64,000 nucleotides of DNA from SZUA-36 sp963753105. Its GTDB lineage: Bacteria; Pseudomonadota; Gammaproteobacteria; Xanthomonadales; SZUA-36. Within the stretch, counting starts at the first letter, position 1. Every line of letters begins with the position of its first letter. Both the position numbers and the translations under genes were made by a program. Positions 54,200 to 62,649 of the stretch are shown one piece after another. The stretch lies in assembly GCA_963753105.1 (NCBI GenBank), contig CAVWBD010000003.1, positions 186,001 through 250,000 on the forward strand, written 5' to 3'. The notes under the pieces are model-generated. The model had not been told where the DNA came from. It did no database searches and worked only from the letters and a program-made list of their open reading frames with translations.

Positions 54200-54826
54200 T
54201 CAACTTTTGAGGTATAGCGCGATAGCCTGGCCACGGTTGCTGACACCGAGCTTCTCAAACAGGTTCCTGATGTGGTATTTGACGGTGTTGGTCGAGACGT
54301 TTTTCTCGGCGGCGATTTCCTTGTTGGTGCGCCCCGCGGCGAGCGAGGAGAGTATCTCCAGTTCACGCTTGGTCAGGCTGGCCAGTGGATTGGCGTGAAT
54401 CTGGCTGACATCCAGGTAGGGGAACACCATGCGTCCCTTGGCTACCTGGGCGATGGTGTCCAGCAGGTGCTCCGGTTCCTCGTTCTTGGATACAAAAGCG
54501 GCACCACCGTGCGCCATGACCTGCATCGGCACAGTATCGCCTTCGAGACCGGTATAGACCACGGCGCGTGGTGCTTTCAGCATGGTTTGCAGGTGATCCA
54601 GCAGGAAACGCGCATCACCCGGCGGGATGACCCAGCCAACGATGGCCACGTCCATTTCGATCTCTTCCACCTGTTTGAGGAAAGCCTCGGAGTGTTCACT
54701 TTCGCTGACAATGGAAAAACGCTCGTCTTCAGAAAACAGGTGTTTGAGCGCCGCACGCATCAGCGGGCTCTTGTCCGCGATACCGACGCGTATCGGCTTA
54801 CCCTTCCTGTCCTTTTGGCCGACCAT
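54200..54826 (-). CDS. LuxR/NarL-type regulator with degenerate receiver domain
   Basis: 208 aa. Residues ~12-125 resemble a receiver domain (RVGIADKSPLMRAALKHLFS, AVVYTG with the Thr, FVSKNE with the Lys). However, the strand that should end in the phospho-accepting Asp reads DVAIVGWVIPPGD, with Gly in its place. The C-terminal HTH is normal: LTKRELEILSSLAAGRTNKE, ENVSTNTVKYHIRNLFEKLG. It is therefore probably phosphorylation-independent, or controlled by a ligand or partner. It lies just upstream of the CBB operon on the same strand, so it may regulate fbp-prk-cbbM-gph; no CbbR is seen here. Confidence 0.85.
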   Translation of the reverse strand: MVGQKDRKGKPIRVGIADKSPLMRAALKHLFSEDERFSIVSESEHSEAFLKQVEEIEMDVAIVGWVIPPGDARFLLDHLQTMLKAPRAVVYTGLEGDTVPMQVMAHGGAAFVSKNEEPEHLLDTIAQVAKGRMVFPYLDVSQIHANPLASLTKRELEILSSLAAGRTNKEIAAEKNVSTNTVKYHIRNLFEKLGVSNRGQAIALYLKS

Positions 54827-54887
54827 AGCCGAATGTTACTCCAACGCCGCTTGAGGCAACAGGGTCAGGCGGGGGAAGGCACGGTAT

Positions 54888-55373
54888 TTAACCGTGTTTC
54901 ATGATGCGGGCTTTCTGGCGTTGCCAGTCCCGGTCCTTCTGGTCATGGCGTTTGTCGTGGGCTTTCTTGCCCCGGGCCACTCCGATTTCGACCTTGACCT
55001 TGCCCCTTGACCAGTACATGGCAGTGGGGATCACCGTAAAACCCTTGCGATCTACCATGCCGGTCAGGCGGTCGATTTCCCTGCGGTGTAGCAACAGCTT
55101 GCGGGTGCGCAGCGGGTCGGGTGTGATGTGGGTCGATACGGTGGGCAGCGGATCGATACGGCAGCCGAATAAAAAGGCTTCGTTGTCCTTCAGCAGCACA
55201 TAGCTGTCCGCAAACTGCACACGTGAATCACGCAGTGATTTAACTTCCCAACCTTCCAGGCCCAGGCCCGCTTCGATTCGCTCGTCGATGTGGTAGTTAA
55301 AACGAGCGCGCTTGTTCAGGGCAATGGTCTTGCTGCCGCGGGTGGTTTTGTCTTTTTTGGTCTTCTTGTTCAT
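54888..55373 (-). CDS. smpB: SsrA-binding protein SmpB
   Basis: 161 aa from ATG 55373 (an earlier TTG start adds three residues). OB-fold protein with NKRARFNYHIDERIEAGLGL, LEGWEVKSLRDSRVQFADSY, PLRTRKLLLHRREIDRLTGM and the basic C-terminal tail GKKAHDKRHDQKDRDWQRQK that mimics an anticodon stem in the ribosome. It binds tmRNA (49426-49785). It is divergent from ratA, as in many gammaproteobacteria. Confidence 0.97.
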   Translation of the reverse strand: MNKKTKKDKTTRGSKTIALNKRARFNYHIDERIEAGLGLEGWEVKSLRDSRVQFADSYVLLKDNEAFLFGCRIDPLPTVSTHITPDPLRTRKLLLHRREIDRLTGMVDRKGFTVIPTAMYWSRGKVKVEIGVARGKKAHDKRHDQKDRDWQRQKARIMKHG

Positions 55374-55459
55374 CAATGCCAATAACGTTTAGCCATGCGG
55401 TAGTTTACTGCCTGCAGCCTGAATCGTGTAAAATTTTGCGGTTTCCGCACGGGTTCGAT

Positions 55460-55891
55460 ATGAAAATAGAGCGTTCAGCACTGGTTACACACAGCGCCAT
55501 GGATATGTACGCCCTGGTACTGGACGTCCCGTCCTACCCGCAATTCCTGAGTTGGTGCACCGCCACCGAGGTGCACGAACAGGACAACGTATTACAAAAA
55601 GCCTCGTTGACGGTCACGGTTGCCGGAATCACGCAGCAGTTCACCACGATCAACACGCTGTCAGCGGGTCACAGTGTGGGCATGATGTTGCACGAAGGCC
55701 CGTTCCGGAATCTACACGGCGAATGGCGCTTCACCCAGCTGGGGGAGGACGGGTGCCGGATCAGCCTGGAGCTGGATTTCGAAATATCCAGTGGCCTGAT
55801 GTCCACCATGTTCGGCAAGGGCTTTGGCAAGATCGCTAACCGGCTGGTCGAGGACTTTTGCCGGCGTGCCGAGTCGGTTTACACGACATGA
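55460..55891 (+). CDS. ratA: RatA family START/coenzyme Q-binding protein
   Basis: 143 aa from ATG 55460. A Coq10/START-fold protein with MKIERSALVTHSAMDMYALV, DVPSYPQFLSWCTATEVHEQ, TTINTLSAGHSVGMMLHEGP and GKGFGKIANRLVEDFCRRAE. First described as toxin RatA (ribosome association inhibitor) in E. coli and related to ubiquinone-binding Coq10; its main role is debated. The stop overlaps the start of the next gene (ATGA). Confidence 0.92.
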   Translation: MKIERSALVTHSAMDMYALVLDVPSYPQFLSWCTATEVHEQDNVLQKASLTVTVAGITQQFTTINTLSAGHSVGMMLHEGPFRNLHGEWRFTQLGEDGCRISLELDFEISSGLMSTMFGKGFGKIANRLVEDFCRRAESVYTT

Positions 55892-56199
55892 CCGGAAAAC
55901 CTGCCGGGAAAAACATTTCCGTGGAAGTCGTGTTTGCGCTGCCCGAACGCCAGGAACTCGTGTCGTTGAAGCTTGCACAGGGTTCAACCGTGGCGGATGC
56001 GATCGAGCGTTCCGGTCTGGCCAAATGTTTTGATGATTTCGAGGTGGATCCGTCCCGGGTCGGTATCTTCAGCCGGAAGGTTGCTCCCGAGCAGGTGTTG
56101 CGAGACGGTGACCGGGTAGAAATCTACCGCCCGTTGCTCGCAGACCCGAAAGAAGTGCGCCGTCAGCGCGCACTGCTACAAGCCAAAGACGGATCTTAG
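55888..56199 (+). CDS. RnfH/RatB family ubiquitin-like protein
   Basis: 103 aa from ATG 55888, overlapping ratA by 4 nt. Beta-grasp fold: SVEVVFALPERQELVSLKLA, GSTVADAIERSGL, VGIFSRKVAPEQVLRDGDRV, EIYRPLLADPKEVRRQRAL. The ratA-rnfH pair is conserved in proteobacteria; it was proposed as an antitoxin to RatA, but this has not held generally. Its end overlaps the convergent bamE-SPOR gene by 4 nt. Confidence 0.92.
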   Translation: MTGKPAGKNISVEVVFALPERQELVSLKLAQGSTVADAIERSGLAKCFDDFEVDPSRVGIFSRKVAPEQVLRDGDRVEIYRPLLADPKEVRRQRALLQAKDGS

Positions 56200-56864
56200 T
56201 TAACGATTGGCAGATCGACCGGTACGGTAATACCTACGATATCCAGGTCTTTTTCGACACGCCTGAGCGCATCCTGGGCCTCGTTGTAGGTATCGTAAAG
56301 ACCGACACGTACCTGGTAGCGGGTACCCAAGCCTGGAACAACCTGTTCTGCGAGTCTCGCCGGGTAACCTTTATCCCGCACTTTCGCGGCGAGTTTTTCG
56401 GCCTCGGCACGAGTGCCGAATGCGCCAAGCTGCAAGGTCCAGTTGATCACGGCATCGTCTGTTATCAGGCGTGTGTCTCTCGCCTTGGCCGCATCAGCGA
56501 CCTTGGCAACAGCAGACTTGGTGTTTTCGAGCGCCTTGATATCACCGCCTTTTGAATCACCGATACCATCGGTGGCAACCAGCAGGTCATCCTGAAATGT
56601 CAACGTCACCAGGCGACGCACCGGGTCACCGCCGCGGCGGCTGAACATCGAGATGTAATCCCAGCGGTCCTGGTGAAACGGGTCGTGGATGGCCGGTGTG
56701 CCCAGCAGGTAAGCAACCTGTTTCTTGGTCATGCCGAGCTCGACCTGGTCGAGGTCCTCCTGCTCGTGGGCATTGCCTTGCTGGACGTTTTGCTTGTAAA
56801 TTATTCCGCAGCCCGTATTAAGTGTAAGGGTTGCCAGCAGGACAATTAAAAGATAGCGGGCCAT
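56196..56864 (-). CDS. bamE: BamE-like lipoprotein with C-terminal SPOR domain
   Basis: 222 aa from ATG 56864. The signal MARYLLIVLLATLTLNTGC gives a lipidated Cys. The BamE/SmpA domain (~35-110) has LDQVELGMTKKQVAYLLGTP, DRWDYISMFSRRGGDP and VTLTFQDDLLVATDG. Unlike the ~110-residue E. coli protein, it continues through a linker into a SPOR domain (~140-215; NWTLQLGAFGTRAEAEKLAA, RYQVRVGLYDTYNEAQDALR). BamE supports the outer-membrane beta-barrel machine; SPOR binds denuded septal peptidoglycan. The fusion suggests linking Bam function to the division site. Divergent from fur, as commonly seen. Confidence 0.9.
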   Translation of the reverse strand: MARYLLIVLLATLTLNTGCGIIYKQNVQQGNAHEQEDLDQVELGMTKKQVAYLLGTPAIHDPFHQDRWDYISMFSRRGGDPVRRLVTLTFQDDLLVATDGIGDSKGGDIKALENTKSAVAKVADAAKARDTRLITDDAVINWTLQLGAFGTRAEAEKLAAKVRDKGYPARLAEQVVPGLGTRYQVRVGLYDTYNEAQDALRRVEKDLDIVGITVPVDLPIVN

Positions 56865-56973
56865 GTAGTTCCTTAAGCGATTGCTTGTACTAAAGATCAA
56901 GGCGTTGAATGATACAATAGTACACAGCCCTTAAGAACAGGTCATTTGAAATTAGTCTGCACAGGAAACAATA

Positions 56974-57378
56974 GTGAGCACAGGAAATCTACGTAAAGCC
57001 GGTCTGAAAGTCACCATGCCGAGAAAGCGCATCCTTGATTTATTGATAGAGGAAACCGGCAAACACCTGACCGCAGACGGGATCTACCGGGTATTGATGC
57101 AGGCTGGTGAAGACGTCGGCCTGGCAACCGTTTACCGGGTGCTAAACCAGTTCGAGCAGGCAGGCCTGGTGGTCAAGCACAACTTTGAAAGCGGGCAGGC
57201 CTATTATGAACTGGATTCAGGTGGCCACCACGACCACATGGTCTGCGTGGAGACCGGAAAGGTCATCGAATTTACCAATTCGGAAATCGAGCGTCTGCAG
57301 GCCGAAATCGCTGCCGAACACGGCTACGACATCGAGGATCACAGCCTGGTGATCTACGTCAGGCCGAAGAAGAAATAG
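56974..57378 (+). CDS. fur: Ferric uptake regulator Fur
   Basis: 134 aa from GTG 56974. Winged-helix N-terminus (NLRKAGLKVTMPRKRILDLL, DVGLATVYRVLNQFEQAGLV) and dimerisation/metal domain with GGHHDHMVCVETGKVIEF. It represses iron-uptake genes with Fe2+. The structural zinc CXXC pair of E. coli Fur's C-terminus is absent (the end is IYVRPKKK), as in several Fur proteins. It shares the 109-nt upstream region with bamE, where an AT-rich tract could hold a Fur site. Confidence 0.94.
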   Translation: MSTGNLRKAGLKVTMPRKRILDLLIEETGKHLTADGIYRVLMQAGEDVGLATVYRVLNQFEQAGLVVKHNFESGQAYYELDSGGHHDHMVCVETGKVIEFTNSEIERLQAEIAAEHGYDIEDHSLVIYVRPKKK

Positions 57379-57725
57379 CAAGCCCCTGGCCGCAAATCCA
57401 GACCATAGACATCTCTCAGGCTGCGCCGGGTGTTCCTTCCCGGGACACGCTTTAACCGTCCATGGGCGCTCGGTAATTCGTATCCCGACGAATTACGGCC
57501 CCGTCCAGGCGCGTATGGACAAGCCAGGGCCGGGATAGGAATAGGGATAGATATCAATTAAGCGCTCTATCGAATCTGAACTCCGGCTGGTGCATTATGC
57601 GGTTTAGACGGCTCGAAGGAGAGGGTAGTCCGAAGGGCTGCGGGGCCGGGAGTCCACACCGGCAAGCCACCTGGTAATACTTTGAAGCAGAGTTGCGGCG
57701 AGGCGCCGTGCCCACTAGTCCTTAG
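57379..57725. other. Gene-free fur-recN spacer with nested inverted repeats
   Basis: No ORF is supported. GTAATTCGT (57473-57481) and ACGAATTAC (57488-57496) form a perfect 9-bp stem, enclosed by GTCCAT (57458-57463) / ATGGAC (57515-57520). A further GTGTTCC/GGGACAC hairpin lies just left (57430-57449). No T-run follows. It may be a processed RNA structure, the 3' trailer of fur or a mobile palindrome. Confidence 0.4.
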
Positions 57726-59433
57726 TTAACCTTGCTCCGCCATATTGGCAGCAGCCAGCAACTCCGCCGCATGTGCACGGCTCTGCTCTGAAACATTACC
57801 ACTCAGCATTCGCGCGATTTCATCGACCCTGGCAGTGGCGTTCAACAGGCGTGTTTCCAGCACCACGGTATCGTTCCTGGTGGCTTTATGTACCGGTAAC
57901 TGGTGCGTGGCACAGACCGCAACCTGGGCCAGGTGGGTCACACACAGGGCCTGGCCGCTACCGGCGCCACGCCGCGTGGACAGGCTTTTGATCAACCGTC
58001 CCACCGCGTTGGCCGTGTCACCACCGACACCGGCATCAACCTCGTCAAATATCTGCGTGACGGAATCACCGGTGGTCACAGTGGCCACCTTGATCGCCAG
58101 GCTGATCCTGGACAGTTCGCCACCCGAGGCGATTTTGTTTAAAGGTCCCGGTGGTGTGCCCGGGTTAGCGCTGAGCCTGATCTCCACGTCATCATCACCA
58201 CGCAGGGACGGGCTTGCCTGTGGCTGATGTGTAACCGCCAATTCAAACGAGCCACCTTCCATGCCCAATTCTGACATCAAATCGAGCACGCGGGCGGACA
58301 CCACTTCGGCATGCCGGGTGCGGCTTTCATGCAAACCATGGGCGGCTCGCCGGTAAGCAGCAAGGCAGGTTTCCAACCTGGTCTCAATTCCTGGCGGTGT
58401 TGCAGGGAATTACCGACACGCTCGATGCGGGCTGCGATTGTGTTTCGGATATTCAGCAGGCTATCCATCGGTACACGGTGCTTGCGTGCGAGGTCATGTA
58501 ACTGGCCCAGCGTTGCGGCTACCGACTCGAAACGGCCAGGGTCCAGGTCCAGGCGGTCGCGTACAGCGCGCAGGGAATTGACTGCCTCGGTGCAGTTGAC
58601 CGCCGCTTCCTGCAGCATCTGGCAGGCTTCGCCGATGTCCTTATCCAGTGGCACGAATCCCTGAAGCTGCTCCAGCGGTGCAGTGCAGACTTGAATTGAC
58701 GCCCGTCGGCATCGGTAGTGGATTCCGGTTCCAGCATCCCAATGCCACGGTTCAGGGCATCCAGCAGGTCACCGCCCGCCGCGAGCCGGTCGTGTTCGGT
58801 TTGCAAGCGGTTGATTGCGTCCGTCTCGAGATCAAACTGCTGCAGCTCATCCAACTGGAATTCGAGAATTTCCAGCTCGGCCGTGGACACCATCGCATCA
58901 CGTTCGAGATTGTGGATTTCTTCGCTGACCTCGCGCCAGCCGTCGAAGCTGCACCTGACTTGATCGACCTTATCGGCATAGTCCCCGCTGCCATCCAGTA
59001 GCCTGAACTGTTCGACTTTCTGGTTCAGCTTCAGGTGTTCATTCTGACCGTGAATCTCGACCAGCAGGTCACCGAGTGTCTGCATCTGCGCCAGCGTGAC
59101 AGCCGAACCATTGATATAAGCACGGGAGCGTCCCTTGGCATTGATGGTGCGCCGTAGCAGGCACTCGGCACCCGCTGAAAGGTCAGCGTCTTCCAGCCAG
59201 GCACGGGCCACTTCGTTATCCGTGACCGAGAATTCTGCATTTAACTCGGCCCGTTCAGCACCCCCACGCACCCAGGTCGCATCGGAGCGCTCGCCGAGCA
59301 GCAGGCCGAGTGCATCGACCAGGATCGATTTGCCGGCGCCGGTTTCACCGGTGATCGCGGTAAAACCCTCGCGAATATCCAGGCTGAGGGTCGGCACGAT
59401 GGCAAAATTACGAATTTGCAGATGGCGTAACAT
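57726..59433 (-). CDS. recN: DNA repair protein RecN, two frameshifts
   Basis: An SMC-like ATPase for double-strand break repair. From ATG 59433: MLRHLQIRNFAIVPTLSLDI, Walker A TGETGAGKSILVDALGLLLG and VEIHGQNEHLKL. Coiled-coil arms follow, and the C-terminal head has NKIASGGELSRISLAIKVAT (signature) and DEVDAGVGGDTANAVGRL (Walker B). Frame corrections are needed at about 58672-58690 (..ALH / LEQLQGFVPLDKD..) and 58385-58395 (..RQELR / ETCLAAYRRA..; one G apparently missing). Repaired length ~569 aa, normal for RecN. All motifs are intact. Confidence 0.9.
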
Positions 59434-59867
59434 TTTTGTTTTTCTAATACGTGTCTCTAATTAAGGGTGTCTCAAATAGTCGCATGCGGCTTCTTTAAAG
59501 GTATTTACATATTTTAGGTATTTCTTGTAAAAGATATCTCTATTAGTCGCTTGCGGCTTCATTAGTTAAAAGGCATCTTCACTTATAAGGCTAATTCTCT
59601 CTTATTAAGGGTGTCTCTAATAGCTGCTTGCGGCTTCTGGCACACGTGCGGTACCAGGGTCAAGGCTTGATTTTGCTGGCGTGCTGGTTGCACGCCGAGA
59701 AATTATAACGCAGAACCTGGACCGCACGGGAAGCCCGATAGGTTTACAGAAGTCGTAATGAGCTATTAGGGACACCCTTCTTGCTTGAATCGTCGTTGCC
59801 AATCCCCATATCTGGCGTGAAAGCAAGTGCAGGATATATTCCCTGCCGCAATCCAGGAGCAAAGACC
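59434..59867 (+). other. recN-grpE spacer with repeated GTGTCTC...TTGCGGCTTC motifs
   Basis: Three direct copies of a ~30-nt motif (TGTCTC/TATCTC-taatag-gct/tcgcttgcggcttc) begin near 59466, 59541 and 59611. The third is also the left arm of the inverted pair described next. No gene is supported before the grpE GTG. Confidence 0.5.
59607..59779 (+). mobile_element. Candidate MITE-like element with 19-bp terminal inverted repeats
   Basis: AAGGGTGTCTCTAATAGCT (59607-59625) and AGCTATTAGGGACACCCTT (59761-59779) are inverted copies with one mismatch, 173 bp outer to outer. The interior has no ORF. Two further left-arm copies upstream suggest repeated insertions or solo ends. Confidence 0.45.
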
Positions 59868-60467
59868 GTGACCACAAGAAAAAGTGGCAAAGATAAGAAC
59901 ACCGAAATTCCTCAAGAGGAAGTGCTGGAAACGTCCGTAGAGCCAGAGGCCGAAGATGTTTCCGAAGAAGAAACCGGGCAGGTTCCGAAGGACCCGATCG
60001 AGGCACTCGAGGCAGAACTGGCAGCGGCTCAGCTGGTAGCAGGCGAGGCCCGGCAGGATATGCTGCGGATGCAGGCCGACATGGATAACCTGCGCAAACG
60101 ACTGGTGCGTGAGCATGAAAAATCCCGCCGCCGTACGCTGGAACGTTTCATGGGTGACTTATTGCCGGTGGTCGACAGCATGGAGCGTGGCCTGGAAGCG
60201 GCGGAAGACCCGTCCGCGACGGTGGAAACACTGAAAGAAGGCAAGCAGCTGATCAGGAAAATGCTGAACAAGGCAATGGCTGATCACGGTTTGCTGGTCA
60301 TTGACCCGATCAACGAGACGTTTAACCCGGAAAAACACGAGGCGATGGCCATGCTGCCTTCCGGGGAGCACGATGAGAACACCGTTATCGAGGTGTTGGA
60401 AAAGGGTTACCAGCTACACGAACGCCTGATCCGGCCCGCCAAGGTCGTGGTTTCGAGAAAACCCTGA
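59868..60467 (+). CDS. grpE: Nucleotide exchange factor GrpE
   Basis: 199 aa from GTG 59868 (AGGAGC 8 nt upstream); upstream in-frame codons overlap the repeat element. A disordered acidic N-terminus, a long coiled coil (IEALEAELAAAQLVAGEARQ, MQADMDNLRKRLVREHEKSR) and a C-terminal beta domain (INETFNPEKHEAMAMLPSGE, TVIEVLEKGYQLHERLIRPA). It releases ADP from DnaK. It precedes dnaK by 115 nt. Confidence 0.95.
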   Translation: MTTRKSGKDKNTEIPQEEVLETSVEPEAEDVSEEETGQVPKDPIEALEAELAAAQLVAGEARQDMLRMQADMDNLRKRLVREHEKSRRRTLERFMGDLLPVVDSMERGLEAAEDPSATVETLKEGKQLIRKMLNKAMADHGLLVIDPINETFNPEKHEAMAMLPSGEHDENTVIEVLEKGYQLHERLIRPAKVVVSRKP

Positions 60468-60582
60468 CAGGAGCAGTTAATCGTGGTCGGCCGGAATACT
60501 GAAAACAACAATAGATTGAATTATTCGGGCCGGACCCCATGTTTGAGACATCAAATTTTTAGCTTATTTTTGGAGATTTTAA

Positions 60583-62502
60583 ATGGGTAAGATCATTGGA
60601 ATTGACCTGGGTACCACCAATAGCTGCGTTGCGGTTATGGAAGGTGGTGAGCCGCGGGTAATCGAGAATGCCGAGGGTGACCGTACTACGCCATCTATCG
60701 TTGCATTTACAAAGGACGGCGAGGTCCTGGTAGGGCAGGCGGCGAAACGCCAGGCTGTTACCAACCCGACCAACACGCTGTTTGCCATCAAGCGTCTTAT
60801 CGGACGTAAATTTGACGAAGACGTGGTGCAGAAGGACATCGACCTCGTGCCATACAAGATCGTCAAAGCCGACAACGGCGACGCATGGGTCGAGGCTGGC
60901 GGCAAGAAAATGGCCGCGCCGGAAGTTTCTGCACGCGTGCTGATGAAGATGAAGAAAACCGCCGAGGATTATCTTGGTGAGGAAGTGACCGAAGCCGTTA
61001 TCACGGTGCCGGCCTATTTCAACAACCACCAGCGCCAGGCCACCGAAGATGCGGGCAAGATTGCCGGTCTGAAGGTGCGTCGCGTGATTTCCGAGCCAAC
61101 TGCCGCAGCACTGGCATTCGGCATGGACAAGAAGGGTGGTGAACGCAAGATCGCTGTTTATGACCTCGGTGGCGGTACCTTTGATATTTCAATCATCGAA
61201 ATTGCAGACGTTGACGGTGAGCACCAGATCGAAGTGCTGTCCACCTCGGGTGACACTTTCCTTGGTGGTGAAGATTTTGACAAGCGCGTCATTGACTACC
61301 TGGTCGCCGAGTTCAAGAAAGACCAGGGTGTTGACCTGCGCAATGATCCATTGGCACTGCAGCGTCTTAAAGAAGGTGCAGAGCGCGCCAAGATCGAACT
61401 GTCTACCACCGAGCAGACCGAAATCAACCTGCCGTACATTACGGCCGATGCCAGCGGTCCGAAGCATCTGAATATCAAGCTGACCCGCGCCAAGCTGGAA
61501 TCACTGGTCGAAGACCTGGTCAAGAAGACCATCGGTCCGTGCCGCACAGCACTGGACGATGCCGGACTGAAAGTCAGTGAAATCGAAGATGTAATTCTCG
61601 TGGGTGGTCAGACCCGTATGCCCATGGTGCAGAAAGCTGTCACCGAGTTGTTTGGCCAGGCGCCGCGTAAGGACGTTAATCCTGATGAAGCCGTTGCCCT
61701 GGGTGCTGCTGTTCAGGGTGGTGTCTTGTCCGGTGACGTCAAGGACGTACTGCTACTGGACGTCACGCCGTTGTCCCTGGGTATCGAAACCATGGGTGGC
61801 GTAATGACCAAGCTGATCGAGAAGAACACCACGATCCCGACCAAGGCATCGCAGATCTTCTCCACGGCGGAAAACAACCAGACCGCGGTAACCGTGCACG
61901 TGCTGCAGGGTGAGCGTGAAATCGCCAGCGCCAACAAGTCACTGGCGCGCTTTGACCTGGCCGGTATCGCACCGGCGCCGCGTGGCATGCCGCAGATCGA
62001 AGTGACCTTCGATATCGACGCCAATGCCATCATGCATGTCAGCGCCAAGGACAATGCAACCGGCAAGGAACAGAAGATCGTGATCAAGTCCACTTCCGGC
62101 CTGAGCGATGAAGAGATCGAGAAGATGGTCCAGGACGCCGAGGCGCACGCCGAGGAAGACCGCAAGTTCCACGAAACGGTTACCGCACGCAACAGCGCTG
62201 ACGCCATGGTCCATGCCACGCGTTCCAGTTTGAAGGAACTGGGCGACAAGATCTCTGATGATGACAAGCAGAAGATCGAAACCGCCATCGAAGGCGTGGA
62301 AGAAGCCATGAAGTCGGATGACAAGGAGGCCATCGAAGCGGCGACCAACCGCCTGACCGAAGCCGCGCAGATCATTTACCAGCAGGCTGCCGCAGCAGCA
62401 GAGGCGGGTACGCAGGATGCCGGTTCATCGGCTGAAGCAGCCACCGATGATGTGGTTGACGCCGAGTTCGAGGAAGTCGACGACAAGGACGCTGACAAGT
62501 AA
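60583..62502 (+). CDS. dnaK: Chaperone DnaK (Hsp70)
   Basis: 639 aa. MGKIIGIDLGTTNSCVAVME, the actin-like ATPase motifs (AVYDLGGGTFDISIIEI; VGGQTRMPMVQKAV), the hydrophobic linker DVLLLDVTPLSLGIETMGGV, a substrate domain, and a C-terminus ending DAEFEEVDDKD like the EEVKD tail. It folds client proteins with DnaJ and GrpE. A terminator follows directly and dnaJ is not downstream, unlike the usual grpE-dnaK-dnaJ order. Confidence 0.98.
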   Translation: MGKIIGIDLGTTNSCVAVMEGGEPRVIENAEGDRTTPSIVAFTKDGEVLVGQAAKRQAVTNPTNTLFAIKRLIGRKFDEDVVQKDIDLVPYKIVKADNGDAWVEAGGKKMAAPEVSARVLMKMKKTAEDYLGEEVTEAVITVPAYFNNHQRQATEDAGKIAGLKVRRVISEPTAAALAFGMDKKGGERKIAVYDLGGGTFDISIIEIADVDGEHQIEVLSTSGDTFLGGEDFDKRVIDYLVAEFKKDQGVDLRNDPLALQRLKEGAERAKIELSTTEQTEINLPYITADASGPKHLNIKLTRAKLESLVEDLVKKTIGPCRTALDDAGLKVSEIEDVILVGGQTRMPMVQKAVTELFGQAPRKDVNPDEAVALGAAVQGGVLSGDVKDVLLLDVTPLSLGIETMGGVMTKLIEKNTTIPTKASQIFSTAENNQTAVTVHVLQGEREIASANKSLARFDLAGIAPAPRGMPQIEVTFDIDANAIMHVSAKDNATGKEQKIVIKSTSGLSDEEIEKMVQDAEAHAEEDRKFHETVTARNSADAMVHATRSSLKELGDKISDDDKQKIETAIEGVEEAMKSDDKEAIEAATNRLTEAAQIIYQQAAAAAEAGTQDAGSSAEAATDDVVDAEFEEVDDKDADK

Positions 62503-62529
62503 GACCTGTCAGTTCCCTTTGACCTGATA

Positions 62530-62558
62530 AAAAGCCCGGCGATTGCCGGGCTTTTTTT
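62530..62558 (+). terminator. Rho-independent terminator after dnaK
   Basis: AAAGCCCGGC / GCCGGGCTTT stem with loop GATT, followed by seven T. Confidence 0.93.
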
Positions 62559-62649
62559 GCCTTACAAAACCAACTGCAGCAGTTCTATTTGCGCCAATTG
62601 CAGTCGTCAGCCACGTTCACATCTCGAGGCGTACTCAAGCAGTGCAACC

